Shown: in pieces, positions 15,967 to 24,908 of the stretch | How positions within the stretch are numbered: the stretch's first letter is position 1 | Layout of the letters: each line of letters opens with the position of its first letter | NCBI GenBank assembly: GCA_000432595.1 | Contig: HF996867.1 | Location: forward strand, 67,504 to 131,503 | From: Clostridium sp. CAG:710 | GTDB taxonomy: Bacteria; Bacillota_I; Bacilli_A; RF39; UBA660 | Reading direction: 5' to 3' | DNA: 64,000 nucleotides | Notes under the pieces: model-generated | Told to the model about the DNA's origin: nothing | Databases searched by the model: none | Seen by the model: the letters and a program-made list of their open reading frames with translations, nothing else | Position numbers and translations under genes: made by a program

Positions 15967-17289
15967 ATGATAAGATATGTTAAACTAGTTAATTATAAGT
16001 CACTTGTTAATCTATATGTTGACTTTATGAAAACTAAAACAAAACCTAAAAATCTAGTACTTATTTATGGTGAGAATGGAATAGGAAAATCAAATTTTGC
16101 AAATTCATTTTACACACTTAATGAGACAATGAGAACTATGTCTTCTATTGAAATGTTTAAAAAGATAATTGAAAAATCAGAAGCTAAACCTAATCAATAT
16201 AAAAATTTTATTGAAAAACATATAAAAGATAGATTTAAAGATGTCAAAATGATTATAAATGATTGTAAAACTATTGATTCAAACGGTAACATGCTAATGG
16301 AATATGGTTTTATTTGCAATAAAAAAAATGGTATTTATCATATTGAGATGAATAATGAAGAAATTGTATCTGAAAAACTAGAATATGTTATTAATAAAAA
16401 TCAAACTTATTTTTTTGATATAGATAAAAATAATGTTAAAATTAATGCAAGCATTTTTACTGATAAAAATTATTATAATGAATTCCTCGAATTAATTGAT
16501 AAATATTGGGGCAAGCATTCTTTTCTTTCTATTTTGTCTTATGAGATTGAAGATAAGAAAAGAGAATATATGAATAAAAAAATTTCAAAAAGTTTGCATG
16601 ATGTATTATTATATTTGAAAATGATGTGCACAAAAATTAAAGGTGGTAATCATAGCGAATTTGGCATCATAGGAACTCAACATATTTTAATGGATGATTT
16701 AGAAGAAGGCAAAATATCTATAAAATATGAAAAAGAACTTGATAAAAATGAGTATTTAATTAATGAAATATTTACTACTTTGTATACTGATATAAAAAAT
16801 GTTTACTATAAAAGAACTATTGAGGACAATTATATAAAATATAAACTTTTTAGTAAGAAAATGATATATGGAAAAATAATGGATGTAGATTTTTCTCTTG
16901 AATCTACAGGAACGCAAAATATTTTAACATTAGTACCTTATCTAATATCTGCGTGTGAAGGTCAGACAGTAATAATTGATGAGTTGGATACTGGAATACA
17001 TGATTTACTAGTAAAAAACTTGTTAGAATGTATTGCGAGATATGTTAAAGGTCAACTAATTATTACTACACACAATACAATGCTAATAGATTCATCAATA
17101 CCATCTGAAAATATTTATATTTTTAATGCAAATAGTAAAGCTGAAAAAGAACTAATTGCAATAACTGACTTCGAAGGAAGAATTCATAAAAATAATAGTC
17201 CGAGAAAAAGATATCTTAATGGAGTATATGGTGGAATACCTATGTTTACTGATATAGATTTTGAGGAATTAATAGAAAATTTAAAATAA
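15967..17289 (+). CDS. AbiL/RloA-like AAA ATPase of a two-gene defence system
   Basis: 440 aa from the ATG at 15967; the ATG at 15958 abuts the AAAGG binding site and is unlikely. OLD/SMC-type ATPase: Walker A GENGIGKS (35-42), signature region SLESTGTQN, Walker B TVIIDELDTG (Asp338-Glu339) and switch His369 in IITTHNTML. The insertion between Walker A and signature (about 60-280) is helical, as in RloA/AbiLi. The next gene encodes an RloB-like protein, the arrangement of AbiL/RloAB. It probably senses an invader and licenses its partner. A promoter-like TATAAT lies upstream (about 15940). Confidence 0.8.
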   Translation: MIRYVKLVNYKSLVNLYVDFMKTKTKPKNLVLIYGENGIGKSNFANSFYTLNETMRTMSSIEMFKKIIEKSEAKPNQYKNFIEKHIKDRFKDVKMIINDCKTIDSNGNMLMEYGFICNKKNGIYHIEMNNEEIVSEKLEYVINKNQTYFFDIDKNNVKINASIFTDKNYYNEFLELIDKYWGKHSFLSILSYEIEDKKREYMNKKISKSLHDVLLYLKMMCTKIKGGNHSEFGIIGTQHILMDDLEEGKISIKYEKELDKNEYLINEIFTTLYTDIKNVYYKRTIEDNYIKYKLFSKKMIYGKIMDVDFSLESTGTQNILTLVPYLISACEGQTVIIDELDTGIHDLLVKNLLECIARYVKGQLIITTHNTMLIDSSIPSENIYIFNANSKAEKELIAITDFEGRIHKNNSPRKRYLNGVYGGIPMFTDIDFEELIENLK

Positions 17290-17303
17290 AGGATAAATGA
17301 TTA

Positions 17304-17891
17304 ATGAAGTCGTTAAATTATACAAAAGCAGTTGTAATTGTTCATGGCAAGTCTGAAAAACAAATTTGTCAATATATAAAAAATAAACTTAGATTAAAAA
17401 TGGAAATATATAGTGATAAAAATGGTGAAAAAGCAATACAAATAACTAGTTTAAAAAATACACTTAATAATAAGATTTTTAAATCATTTAAGAATTTTAT
17501 TAAAACATATGAAGATATTAAATTAACTAATGACGAAAAAAATATAGACGATGAATTTAAAATATTCATTATTATGGATACTGATGATTGCACTGAAAAA
17601 CAAAAAAAAGATTTTATTAATAAGGAAATATTTAAGGAACATTGGGCATATAAATATATTGTGCCTATATATAACATTCCAGAACTTGAATCAGTTTTAG
17701 AAATGGCAAAAATTCCGTTTACAAAAACAGGAGATAAAAGAAAAAAAGAATATATTAAATTATTTCCAACTGATCCAAGATATGAGAAAACTGATGAAAT
17801 TCAGATTAAAGAATTACTAAATACTTTAAAAAAACAAAATAATACTAATTTAAATGAGTTTTTAGATTTTTGTCTAAAATCATCTAATTAA
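17304..17891 (+). CDS. RloB/AbiLii-like (TOPRIM-like) effector protein
   Basis: 195 aa. VVIVHGKSEKQICQYIKNKL opens the RloB domain with Glu18 in the position of the TOPRIM Glu; GEKAIQITSL follows; IFIIMDTDDCT (Asp92, Asp94, Asp95) matches the TOPRIM DxD; and YNIPELESVLE is the family's conserved Glu-containing helix. TOPRIM-like nucleases cleave DNA or RNA with Mg2+, so this is the probable toxic or nicking component paired with the ATPase 14 bp upstream. AAAGGAT precedes the start weakly. The pair is an AbiL-type abortive infection candidate. Confidence 0.75.
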   Translation: MKSLNYTKAVVIVHGKSEKQICQYIKNKLRLKMEIYSDKNGEKAIQITSLKNTLNNKIFKSFKNFIKTYEDIKLTNDEKNIDDEFKIFIIMDTDDCTEKQKKDFINKEIFKEHWAYKYIVPIYNIPELESVLEMAKIPFTKTGDKRKKEYIKLFPTDPRYEKTDEIQIKELLNTLKKQNNTNLNEFLDFCLKSSN

Positions 17892-17925
17892 TATACTTAC
17901 AATACTTGATACTTTTACCTCAATA

Positions 17926-18090
17926 ATGACATTAATATTGCCTATTTGGATTTCAATAATTTTATTGTTAATAGTTGTTATAATTAAGTTAATGAATCAA
18001 ATGGAGGAAAATATTATAAAAAATAATAGTGGTGTAAAAAACTGCGGTGTATGTAGGCAACCAAATTATTTATTATTGATGGTGTATTAA
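17926..18090 (+). CDS. Small membrane protein with CxxC (54 aa)
   Basis: ORF from ATG to TAA. Residues 2-21 form one transmembrane helix (ILPIWISIILLLIVVIIK), then a short linker MNQMEENIIK and NCGVCRQPNYLLL with a CxxC that could bind zinc or iron. No strong ribosome binding site is present. The 3' half overlaps the paired repeats at 18039-18136, so the frame could be fortuitous. If real, it would follow the AbiL-like pair as a third small component. Confidence 0.35.
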   Translation: MTLILPIWISIILLLIVVIIKLMNQMEENIIKNNSGVKNCGVCRQPNYLLLMVY

Positions 18091-18136
18091 GTTTGTATAG
18101 ATGCGCAGTTTGAGGTGCAAATCCTCAGCCTACACC
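18039..18136 (+). other. Paired-repeat element with tRNA-like 3' end
   Basis: AAACTGCG (18039-18046) pairs with CGCAGTTT (18104-18111). GTAGGC (18053-18058) and GGTGTA (18046-18051) both match parts of GCCTACACC (18128-18136). Between them TGAGG-tgcaaat-CCTCA has the size of a tRNA T-arm. The pairings cross, so they would form a pseudoknot or alternative folds. It does not fold as a canonical tRNA: acceptor and T-arm spacing are wrong and the D and anticodon arms are missing. It may be an attachment site or structured RNA. Confidence 0.4.
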
Positions 18137-18192
18137 TAATATTTGTTAAATAATAAAATATATGATATAATTTTAGTAGGAGGTAGATATTT

Positions 18193-18771
18193 ATGGATAA
18201 TAAGTCGTCAGGAAGAGTAATGTTAGAAAGAGCAATAGAATCTGGAAAAGGAACTTTAAGATTATTTAGTGCATTTATTGAAGAAACTGTTTTAAAAGGG
18301 AAATCAATTAGTAAAATAGCAAATAGTACATATTTAGTTGCATTAAGTGAGTTAGCAAAGTCATATGCAAGTTTTGATTCTACAAGTGCTATAAATCAAT
18401 TAGATAATTTCTTTGCTTTAGTTACAACTGTTTCAAGAGTTCAAAGCGGTATGCTTATGGAAGGAATAATTGATAAAGAATATAATTATACATATGGTCA
18501 AACTATTATAGAAAATTCAAAACCAATGAATAATTATCCTGGTGCAGTAGAAGATCATAATCAACAACTTTTAAGATTAAACCAACAACATGAAATAGAT
18601 TTAGCATCATGTAAAAAGCAAATATATCCTGAATCATTGTTGAAATCAAAACGTGAGGCACCATTTGTTGCTAAAGATGGAGCAGAATATCCAACCATAT
18701 TAGATTATGTAGCATATGTAACTAAATTACAAGAAGAGATGGAAAAGACATCTTCTGGTCCAAAAAAATAG
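18193..18771 (+). CDS. Unknown soluble protein beside relaxase
   Basis: 192 aa with GTAGGAGG 9 nt before the ATG and a TATAAT-type -10 (about 18169) upstream. The N-terminal half is Ala/Ser-rich and helical (STYLVALSELAKSYASF, LDNFFALVTTVSRVQSG). The middle is Gln/His-rich (DHNQQLLRLNQQHEIDL), and YPTILDYVAYVTKLQEEM ends in a short Lys tail. No signal peptide or membrane helix. It converges with the relaxase gene and shares its terminator. No family recognised; probably element cargo. Confidence 0.55.
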   Translation: MDNKSSGRVMLERAIESGKGTLRLFSAFIEETVLKGKSISKIANSTYLVALSELAKSYASFDSTSAINQLDNFFALVTTVSRVQSGMLMEGIIDKEYNYTYGQTIIENSKPMNNYPGAVEDHNQQLLRLNQQHEIDLASCKKQIYPESLLKSKREAPFVAKDGAEYPTILDYVAYVTKLQEEMEKTSSGPKK

Positions 18772-18820
18772 AAAAAGACAAAACTAGGTCATAAACTCCT
18801 AGAATTGTCTTTTTCTTTTT
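18771..18820. terminator. Bidirectional terminator
   Basis: AAAAAGACAA / TTGTCTTTTT with an inner CTAGG / CCTAG stem, between the convergent unknown gene and relaxase gene. Confidence 0.85.
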
Positions 18821-20093
18821 GTATGTCTTTATCAAAATTATTAATATTATCTTGCATAGATTTTGCTCTTTCTTTTATATCTTTACAATATTTGTCATAC
18901 TTACGAAGTTTTTTAATTTTAGGTTGAATATCATTTATTTCAGCAAGTATTTTAGATTTATCTTCTTCATTTTTAACTTTATGATATTTTTTCCAAAGGC
19001 TTTCTCTTTTATCCATAAAAATTTTATATTCCTCATAATTGATTTTAGAAAAATGATTTAAGTCTTCTTCTGTTTCAATGTTATTCTTTTTCATAAATAC
19101 TATTTGATTTGAATATTCATCTAATTTTGTAATTTCTTTTCTAATTGAGTATGGTAGATATTGTTTAGGATGCTTCTTTGGAAATACGCCTAATAAATAA
19201 CAATAGTATAAGTATAAGCCATAAATACCTTTATGCGATTTATTAGTCTTTAAGTATTCTTCAAAAATAGACTTTTGAGGTATAGGCTTAAATACAATTT
19301 GTCTTGATAAATATAATCTTTTGCTAATACCATCTTTAGAATATTCTTTACCAAATGCTTTTTCTATTCTAACCTTATCCTCATTATCTTTATAAATAGT
19401 TATAGTGTCATTTTTAGAGTATATTTTGTATCCTAACTCTCTCATTCTTTGAACAACTTGTTTAAGTGTTACTGAATAGCTAATAACATTATCTAAATCT
19501 TCTTTTAATATTCTATAATAGTCATCACTTAATACTTTATTCTTGTAGGTGTTTTTGTAGCCTATATCTTCATCTAAAGTTGATAATCCATATTCAACAC
19601 ATAATGAGTCTGATATATGTCTTAACTTAGCTAGATTAGTCCTATTGTTGTTATACTTTTTACCAGTTTTAAATGAAACAGAATTCACTATGAAATGATT
19701 ATGAATATGATTAGTGTTTTGATGTGTTGCTACAACCACTTCAAAGTCCTTAAACATTTCTTCTGCAAACTTTACTCCAATCTCATGAGCAATATCAGAA
19801 GTAACTTCTCCTTCTTTAAAAGATTGATAACTATGAAACGCTAATATCCCATTTGTTTTTCCATATTCTTCTTTTGTAAAAAGCATATCTTCATAAGGAT
19901 TTCTTTCAGAGCAGTTTATTGAACTAACATAACATACTTTTTCGTTTTTATAATTGTTTTCTGTATTCTCAATTTCAAGATAACTATATAAGTTTTTTCC
20001 ATAATCTTTATTGATGGTTTTTTCGGGATTAATGATATAATTTATTGACTGTTTTAAATTATTTTTAATACTCCAAATAGAAGTAGTCGCCAT
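18789..20093 (-). CDS. MOB-type relaxase (mobilization protein)
   Basis: 434 aa. The relaxase fold is recognised by the metal-binding three-His motif in ATHQNTNHIHNHFIVNSVSF and by YGKTNGILAFHSYQSF before it. The likely nicking Tyr lies in the N-terminal segment (INYIINPEKT). The C-terminal third is a Lys/Glu coiled coil. Such proteins nick oriT and stay covalently attached during transfer by a helper conjugation system. The oriT-like repeat lies directly upstream at 20108-20166, followed by tnpV and a serine recombinase, the layout of Tn4451-type mobilizable transposons. It ends with TGA. Confidence 0.85.
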   Translation of the reverse strand: MATTSIWSIKNNLKQSINYIINPEKTINKDYGKNLYSYLEIENTENNYKNEKVCYVSSINCSERNPYEDMLFTKEEYGKTNGILAFHSYQSFKEGEVTSDIAHEIGVKFAEEMFKDFEVVVATHQNTNHIHNHFIVNSVSFKTGKKYNNNRTNLAKLRHISDSLCVEYGLSTLDEDIGYKNTYKNKVLSDDYYRILKEDLDNVISYSVTLKQVVQRMRELGYKIYSKNDTITIYKDNEDKVRIEKAFGKEYSKDGISKRLYLSRQIVFKPIPQKSIFEEYLKTNKSHKGIYGLYLYYCYLLGVFPKKHPKQYLPYSIRKEITKLDEYSNQIVFMKKNNIETEEDLNHFSKINYEEYKIFMDKRESLWKKYHKVKNEEDKSKILAEINDIQPKIKKLRKYDKYCKDIKERAKSMQDNINNFDKDIQKEKDNSRSL

Positions 20094-20107
20094 AATTAAG
20101 GTTTAGC

Positions 20108-20166
20108 CTTTCTATATAGTGGATTTTTGGGGTGGGAGTAAAAATCCGTTGCTTGCTTATAGAAAG
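20108..20166 (-). other. Putative origin of transfer (nested inverted repeats)
   Basis: CTTTCTATA (20108-20116) and TATAGAAAG (20158-20166) form an outer inverted repeat; GGATTTTT (20121-20128) and AAAAATCC (20140-20147) form an inner one. The site lies between relaxase and tnpV, where oriT is expected. The arm GTGGGAGTAAAA also occurs beside the other tnpV gene (6976-6987, opposite strand). Confidence 0.5.
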
Positions 20167-20168
20167 AA

Positions 20169-20522
20169 TCAATCATAGATTAACTCTTTTAAAATAATTT
20201 CTTCAGTCATATTTCTATAATTATTCATCAATTTAACCCATTCAATTTGATTATTATCTTTACTTTTTTCAGATAGTTTGTCGTCATTTTCAATATAGTT
20301 ACTCATTAAAATATTGTATCTTTTAGAGCATTCAATACTGACCGAAAGAAGATGATTTGTTAATTCATTTTTCATCAGTAATGACACATATAATCCTTTT
20401 TTATGATTTTTAATATAATCTAATCTTAAATATCCATACTTATTAAGTTGTTTATAATTCTGTTTTTTAATTGTTAAATTTGGCAATAAATAGTCACCAA
20501 TTTTTGTATATTCAATATTCAT
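20169..20522 (-). CDS. tnpV: TnpV-like transposon protein, copy 2
   Basis: 117 aa, paralogue of the product at 7056-7412 (shared LTNHLLSVS-like core and EWVKLMNNYRNMTEEII). AAAGGAAA lies upstream of the ATG and the gene starts 18 bp after the recombinase stop, indicating cotranscription with it. Family members accompany TnpX recombinases; the function is unproven. The gene is intact and ends with TGA. Confidence 0.8.
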   Translation of the reverse strand: MNIEYTKIGDYLLPNLTIKKQNYKQLNKYGYLRLDYIKNHKKGLYVSLLMKNELTNHLLSVSIECSKRYNILMSNYIENDDKLSEKSKDNNQIEWVKLMNNYRNMTEEIILKELIYD

Positions 20523-20540
20523 AATTTTATTATTTCCTTT

Positions 20541-22382
<1,842 letters not shown>

Positions 22383-22402
22383 TTAGGGTAGTGAAAGGCA
22401 CC

Positions 22403-22430
22403 AAAAAAGGTGTCACATAACAAGGACACC
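22403..22430 (-). terminator. Intrinsic terminator upstream of recombinase
   Basis: Minus strand GGTGTC / GACACC with a 10-nt loop and TTTTTT. It separates the small gene at 22503-22775 from the recombinase; an overlapping GGCACC/GGTGTC pairing on the plus strand gives extra symmetry near the probable element end. Confidence 0.7.
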
Positions 22431-22502
22431 TCTAGATTTTATTGATTATTTGTACGACAAAAACAACCAATATTATGGGAGTATCTAAACTCTCAAATCA
22501 AT

Positions 22503-22775
22503 TTAATGCCTTGCTATGTATTCTGATAATTCAGATAATGGAACTTTATTTTGTAAGTTTCCTAAATAAAAATATTTTTGTTCATTAAAGAACAAGTATA
22601 ACTGGTTATTTATTATAACCTTATGAGGTTCAACATACGCTAGATTAGTATGTTCAACAATTCGTAAGCAACCTTCGTAGATTTTATATTTCTGCTTACT
22701 AAATTTGCAAGACCAATCGATTTTGGTTTTGAGTTCATCACTCATATTGATTTTCTTCTTAATTATTTTAATCAT
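22503..22775 (-). CDS. Small transposon-associated protein, paralogue of 15344-15610
   Basis: 90 aa, with AAAGGTG 9 nt before the ATG. A basic N-terminus (MIKIIKKKI) precedes a beta-rich part containing CLRIVEHTNLAYVEPHKVII, similar to the TNL...EP core of the product at 15344-15610. LYLFFNEQKYFYLGNL and LSELSEYIARH follow. Both paralogues lie on the minus strand next to serine recombinases. No family recognised. It lies between the recombinase and tRNA-Gly, so it is either the outermost gene of the element or the first host-side gene. Confidence 0.55.
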   Translation of the reverse strand: MIKIIKKKINMSDELKTKIDWSCKFSKQKYKIYEGCLRIVEHTNLAYVEPHKVIINNQLYLFFNEQKYFYLGNLQNKVPLSELSEYIARH

Positions 22776-22873
22776 ATCACATCACACCTTTCTTTGCAAT
22801 AACGCACAAAAAAATCAACTATTTCTAGTTGACTTAATCATTAACGTCACATTGGTGCGACGATTTTATCTTA

Positions 22874-22947
22874 TGGAGCGGACGATGGGAATCGGACCCA
22901 CGTAGTTAGCTTGGAAGGCTAAGGTTCTACCATTAAACTACGTCCGC
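22874..22947 (-). tRNA. tRNA-Gly (anticodon TCC), CCA encoded
   Basis: GCGGACG acceptor stem, D-arm GTTT-AATGGTAG-AAC, anticodon stem TTAGC-CTTCCAA-GCTAA with TCC, T-arm GTGGG-TCCGATT-CCCAT, discriminator T and encoded CCA. The T-loop starts TCC instead of the usual TTC, an uncommon change at position 55. A good promoter precedes it. Confidence 0.95.
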
Positions 22948-22965
22948 ATCAAGTAGACATTTAAA

Positions 22966-22993
22966 ATTATAACATATATAAAATAGATGTCAA
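22966..22993 (-). promoter_or_regulatory. Promoter of tRNA-Gly
   Basis: Minus strand TTGACA (22993-22988), 16-bp spacer, TATAAT (22971-22966), both consensus hexamers perfect. Confidence 0.9.
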
Positions 22994-23076
22994 TACTAAA
23001 TTTTAAAAAATAACAAAAAAATTTGTTAAAAAGGTATATGTAAAATGTATTATCAAATTCTACCTACAAAGATAGT

Positions 23077-23598
23077 TTATCCCAAAATTCCATCAAATAT
23101 ACCGATTGATAAAATAGACATAATAATACCAGCCATTAATACACCAATACAAGCAGCCAAGAAAGATTTCTTTTTATCCATTTCAAGCATTGCAGCAATA
23201 AGACATCCTGTCCAAGCACCAGTTCCAGGTAATGGTATACCAACAAAAAGAACTAATCCCCAAAAACCATACTTTTCAATTTGTCCCTTTTTCTGTTCTA
23301 CCTTTTTATCAAGCCAAAGTACAAATTTTTTGAAACGACCTACATTACTTGTACGCATCTTATCTATAATAGATTTAATTAACCAAAGTATAAAAGGAAC
23401 AGGTAATATATTTCCGATATAACAAATTATAAAAGACACGACCGGATTCAAGCCAAGTGCTCTAGCTGCCAGTATTCCTCCACGAAGTTCCAAAATAGGT
23501 GCCATAGAAAGTAAAAATGCAATCAACTCTCTTCCAAAAGGAATTGCCTTAATACCTCCCAAAACTCCTAATAAAAACGTTACTAATTTTTCTGTCAT
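23077..23598 (-). CDS. Small multidrug export family membrane protein (COG2426)
   Basis: 173 aa with four to five hydrophobic segments. Family landmarks are MAPILELRGGILAARALGL, the short NILPVPFILWL and GIPLPGTGAWTGCLIAAML. The family is annotated as small multidrug export, but its substrate is not firmly known; the PLPGTGAW loop is shared with the broader SNARE-associated/DedA-like fold. Interestingly the next gene, on the opposite strand, is a DedA protein. AGGAGG-like sequence precedes the ATG. Confidence 0.8.
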   Translation of the reverse strand: MTEKLVTFLLGVLGGIKAIPFGRELIAFLLSMAPILELRGGILAARALGLNPVVSFIICYIGNILPVPFILWLIKSIIDKMRTSNVGRFKKFVLWLDKKVEQKKGQIEKYGFWGLVLFVGIPLPGTGAWTGCLIAAMLEMDKKKSFLAACIGVLMAGIIMSILSIGIFDGILG

Positions 23599-23827
23599 AA
23601 TTATCCTCCACTAATTCTATTCAATTATATTAAATAAATGCACAGTCATGTTGAAAAAAACATAACTGAAATTATCCTAATATTCCTATTTAATATAATA
23701 TCATACGCAGATTAGTTTGTACATACCATTAATAATTTCACTCACGCTATATATAAATTCCATTGTTTCATGCCGTTTCATTGTATATAAAAAAAATAAA
23801 ACAATATAATTTTATAGGTGATACTAT

Positions 23828-24433
23828 ATGGATCAATACGTTTTAAACTTAATAAATAATTATGGTTACTTCGGAATGTTTTTTGGAATGGTATTAGAAG
23901 CAGTAATTATAATAATACCAAGCGAACTCATATTAGCAACAGGTGGAATACTAGCAGGGCAGGGAATCTTTACATTCTTTGGTGCTTTTTTAACCGGCCT
24001 TTTAGGAAGCGTTTTTTGTGCAATTGTAATATATGGAATGGGTTATTATGGCGGAAAAGGATTCGCAAAAAAATATGGAAAATATTTCTTTATGAAAGAA
24101 GAGGATTTAGATAAAACAGACACATGGTTTGAAAAATATGGATTACTAGCCGCATGCATCGGCCGAAACATCCCAATAATAAGAACATTAATTTCTCTAC
24201 CAGTAGGAGTAACAAGACTTTCTTTTAAAAAATTTTTGCTTTACACAACATTAGGAAGTATTCCATGGACATTTGTATTTGTATACTTTGGCTTTTCCCT
24301 AGGAAAAAACTGGACAATATTAACTAAAATAACTTCAAGAATGAAAGTTCCAATAAGAATACTGTTAATAATATTTGTAATAAGTTTCATATATGTAAAA
24401 GTAAAAAAAATAATAAAAAAAAGAAAATCCTAG
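23828..24433 (+). CDS. DedA-family membrane protein
   Basis: 201 aa with about five membrane segments. DedA landmarks are VLEAVIIIIPSELILATGG, GMGYYGGKGFAKKYGKYF, WFEKYGLLAACIGRNIPIIR with the conserved Arg, and LPVGVTRLSFKKFLLYTTLG before IPWTFVFVYFGFSLG. Some family members recycle undecaprenyl phosphate by flipping it across the membrane, which is a plausible role here. A -10 like TATAAT and AGGTGATACT precede the ATG. The stop overlaps the stop of the convergent NUDIX gene by a few bases. Confidence 0.85.
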   Translation: MDQYVLNLINNYGYFGMFFGMVLEAVIIIIPSELILATGGILAGQGIFTFFGAFLTGLLGSVFCAIVIYGMGYYGGKGFAKKYGKYFFMKEEDLDKTDTWFEKYGLLAACIGRNIPIIRTLISLPVGVTRLSFKKFLLYTTLGSIPWTFVFVYFGFSLGKNWTILTKITSRMKVPIRILLIIFVISFIYVKVKKIIKKRKS

Positions 24434-24876
24434 TCAATATAGAATTTTCCACTTAAATAACACTCGATAGTTTTTTTACTTGCAGAAAATATATTAGTTG
24501 GAATTCTATCCTTATCAAACCATTTCCAAGCAACGATTTCACCCGGCTCCATAACCTTTGCCTCACCAACAAAATCTCTTGATAGCATTCCAACAGAAAC
24601 ATAATGTGCAAATTGATTCATATCAGTTTGAACGCAAAAAACCTCTAAACTTCCAACATCAATATCAGCCTCTTCCTTTACTTCACGCCTACCAGCTTCA
24701 TAAAAAGTTTCACCATATTCAATGTTACCACCAGGGAGGCTCCAAGAACCTTCTTCATGCATTTCACTATCCGCAGTCAATGAATTATCACTTCGCTTAC
24801 CCATAAGTATTTGATTTTTATCATTTATTAATATAACGCCACAACCAGCGCCAATAACTCTGTCTTTACCCATCAT
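24430..24876 (-). CDS. NUDIX hydrolase
   Basis: 148 aa. Nudix box GNIEYGETFYEAGRREVKEE followed by AD: the final Gly of the consensus is replaced by Asp, while all metal-binding Glu residues are kept. VIGAGCGVILINDKNQILMG and SWSLPGGNIEYGE are typical for nucleotide-cleaning NUDIX proteins, and the C-terminal WKWFDKDRIPTNIF fits the MutT/ADP-ribose type. The substrate is unknown. GGAGG lies 5-8 nt before the ATG pair at 24876/24873. The 3' end overlaps the DedA gene by 4 bp in convergent orientation. Confidence 0.85.
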   Translation of the reverse strand: MMGKDRVIGAGCGVILINDKNQILMGKRSDNSLTADSEMHEEGSWSLPGGNIEYGETFYEAGRREVKEEADIDVGSLEVFCVQTDMNQFAHYVSVGMLSRDFVGEAKVMEPGEIVAWKWFDKDRIPTNIFSASKKTIECYLSGKFYID

Positions 24877-24908
24877 AAATCCTCCATAAGAAGATTATAA
24901 TATTATTA

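Noticed and set aside
18042..18136. Possible tRNA gene
   Set aside because: T-arm and acceptor-like ends are present, but the spacing is wrong and no D-arm or anticodon arm forms.
22705..22905. 66-codon plus-strand ORF
   Set aside because: It lies antisense to a better minus-strand gene and runs into the tRNA-Gly gene.
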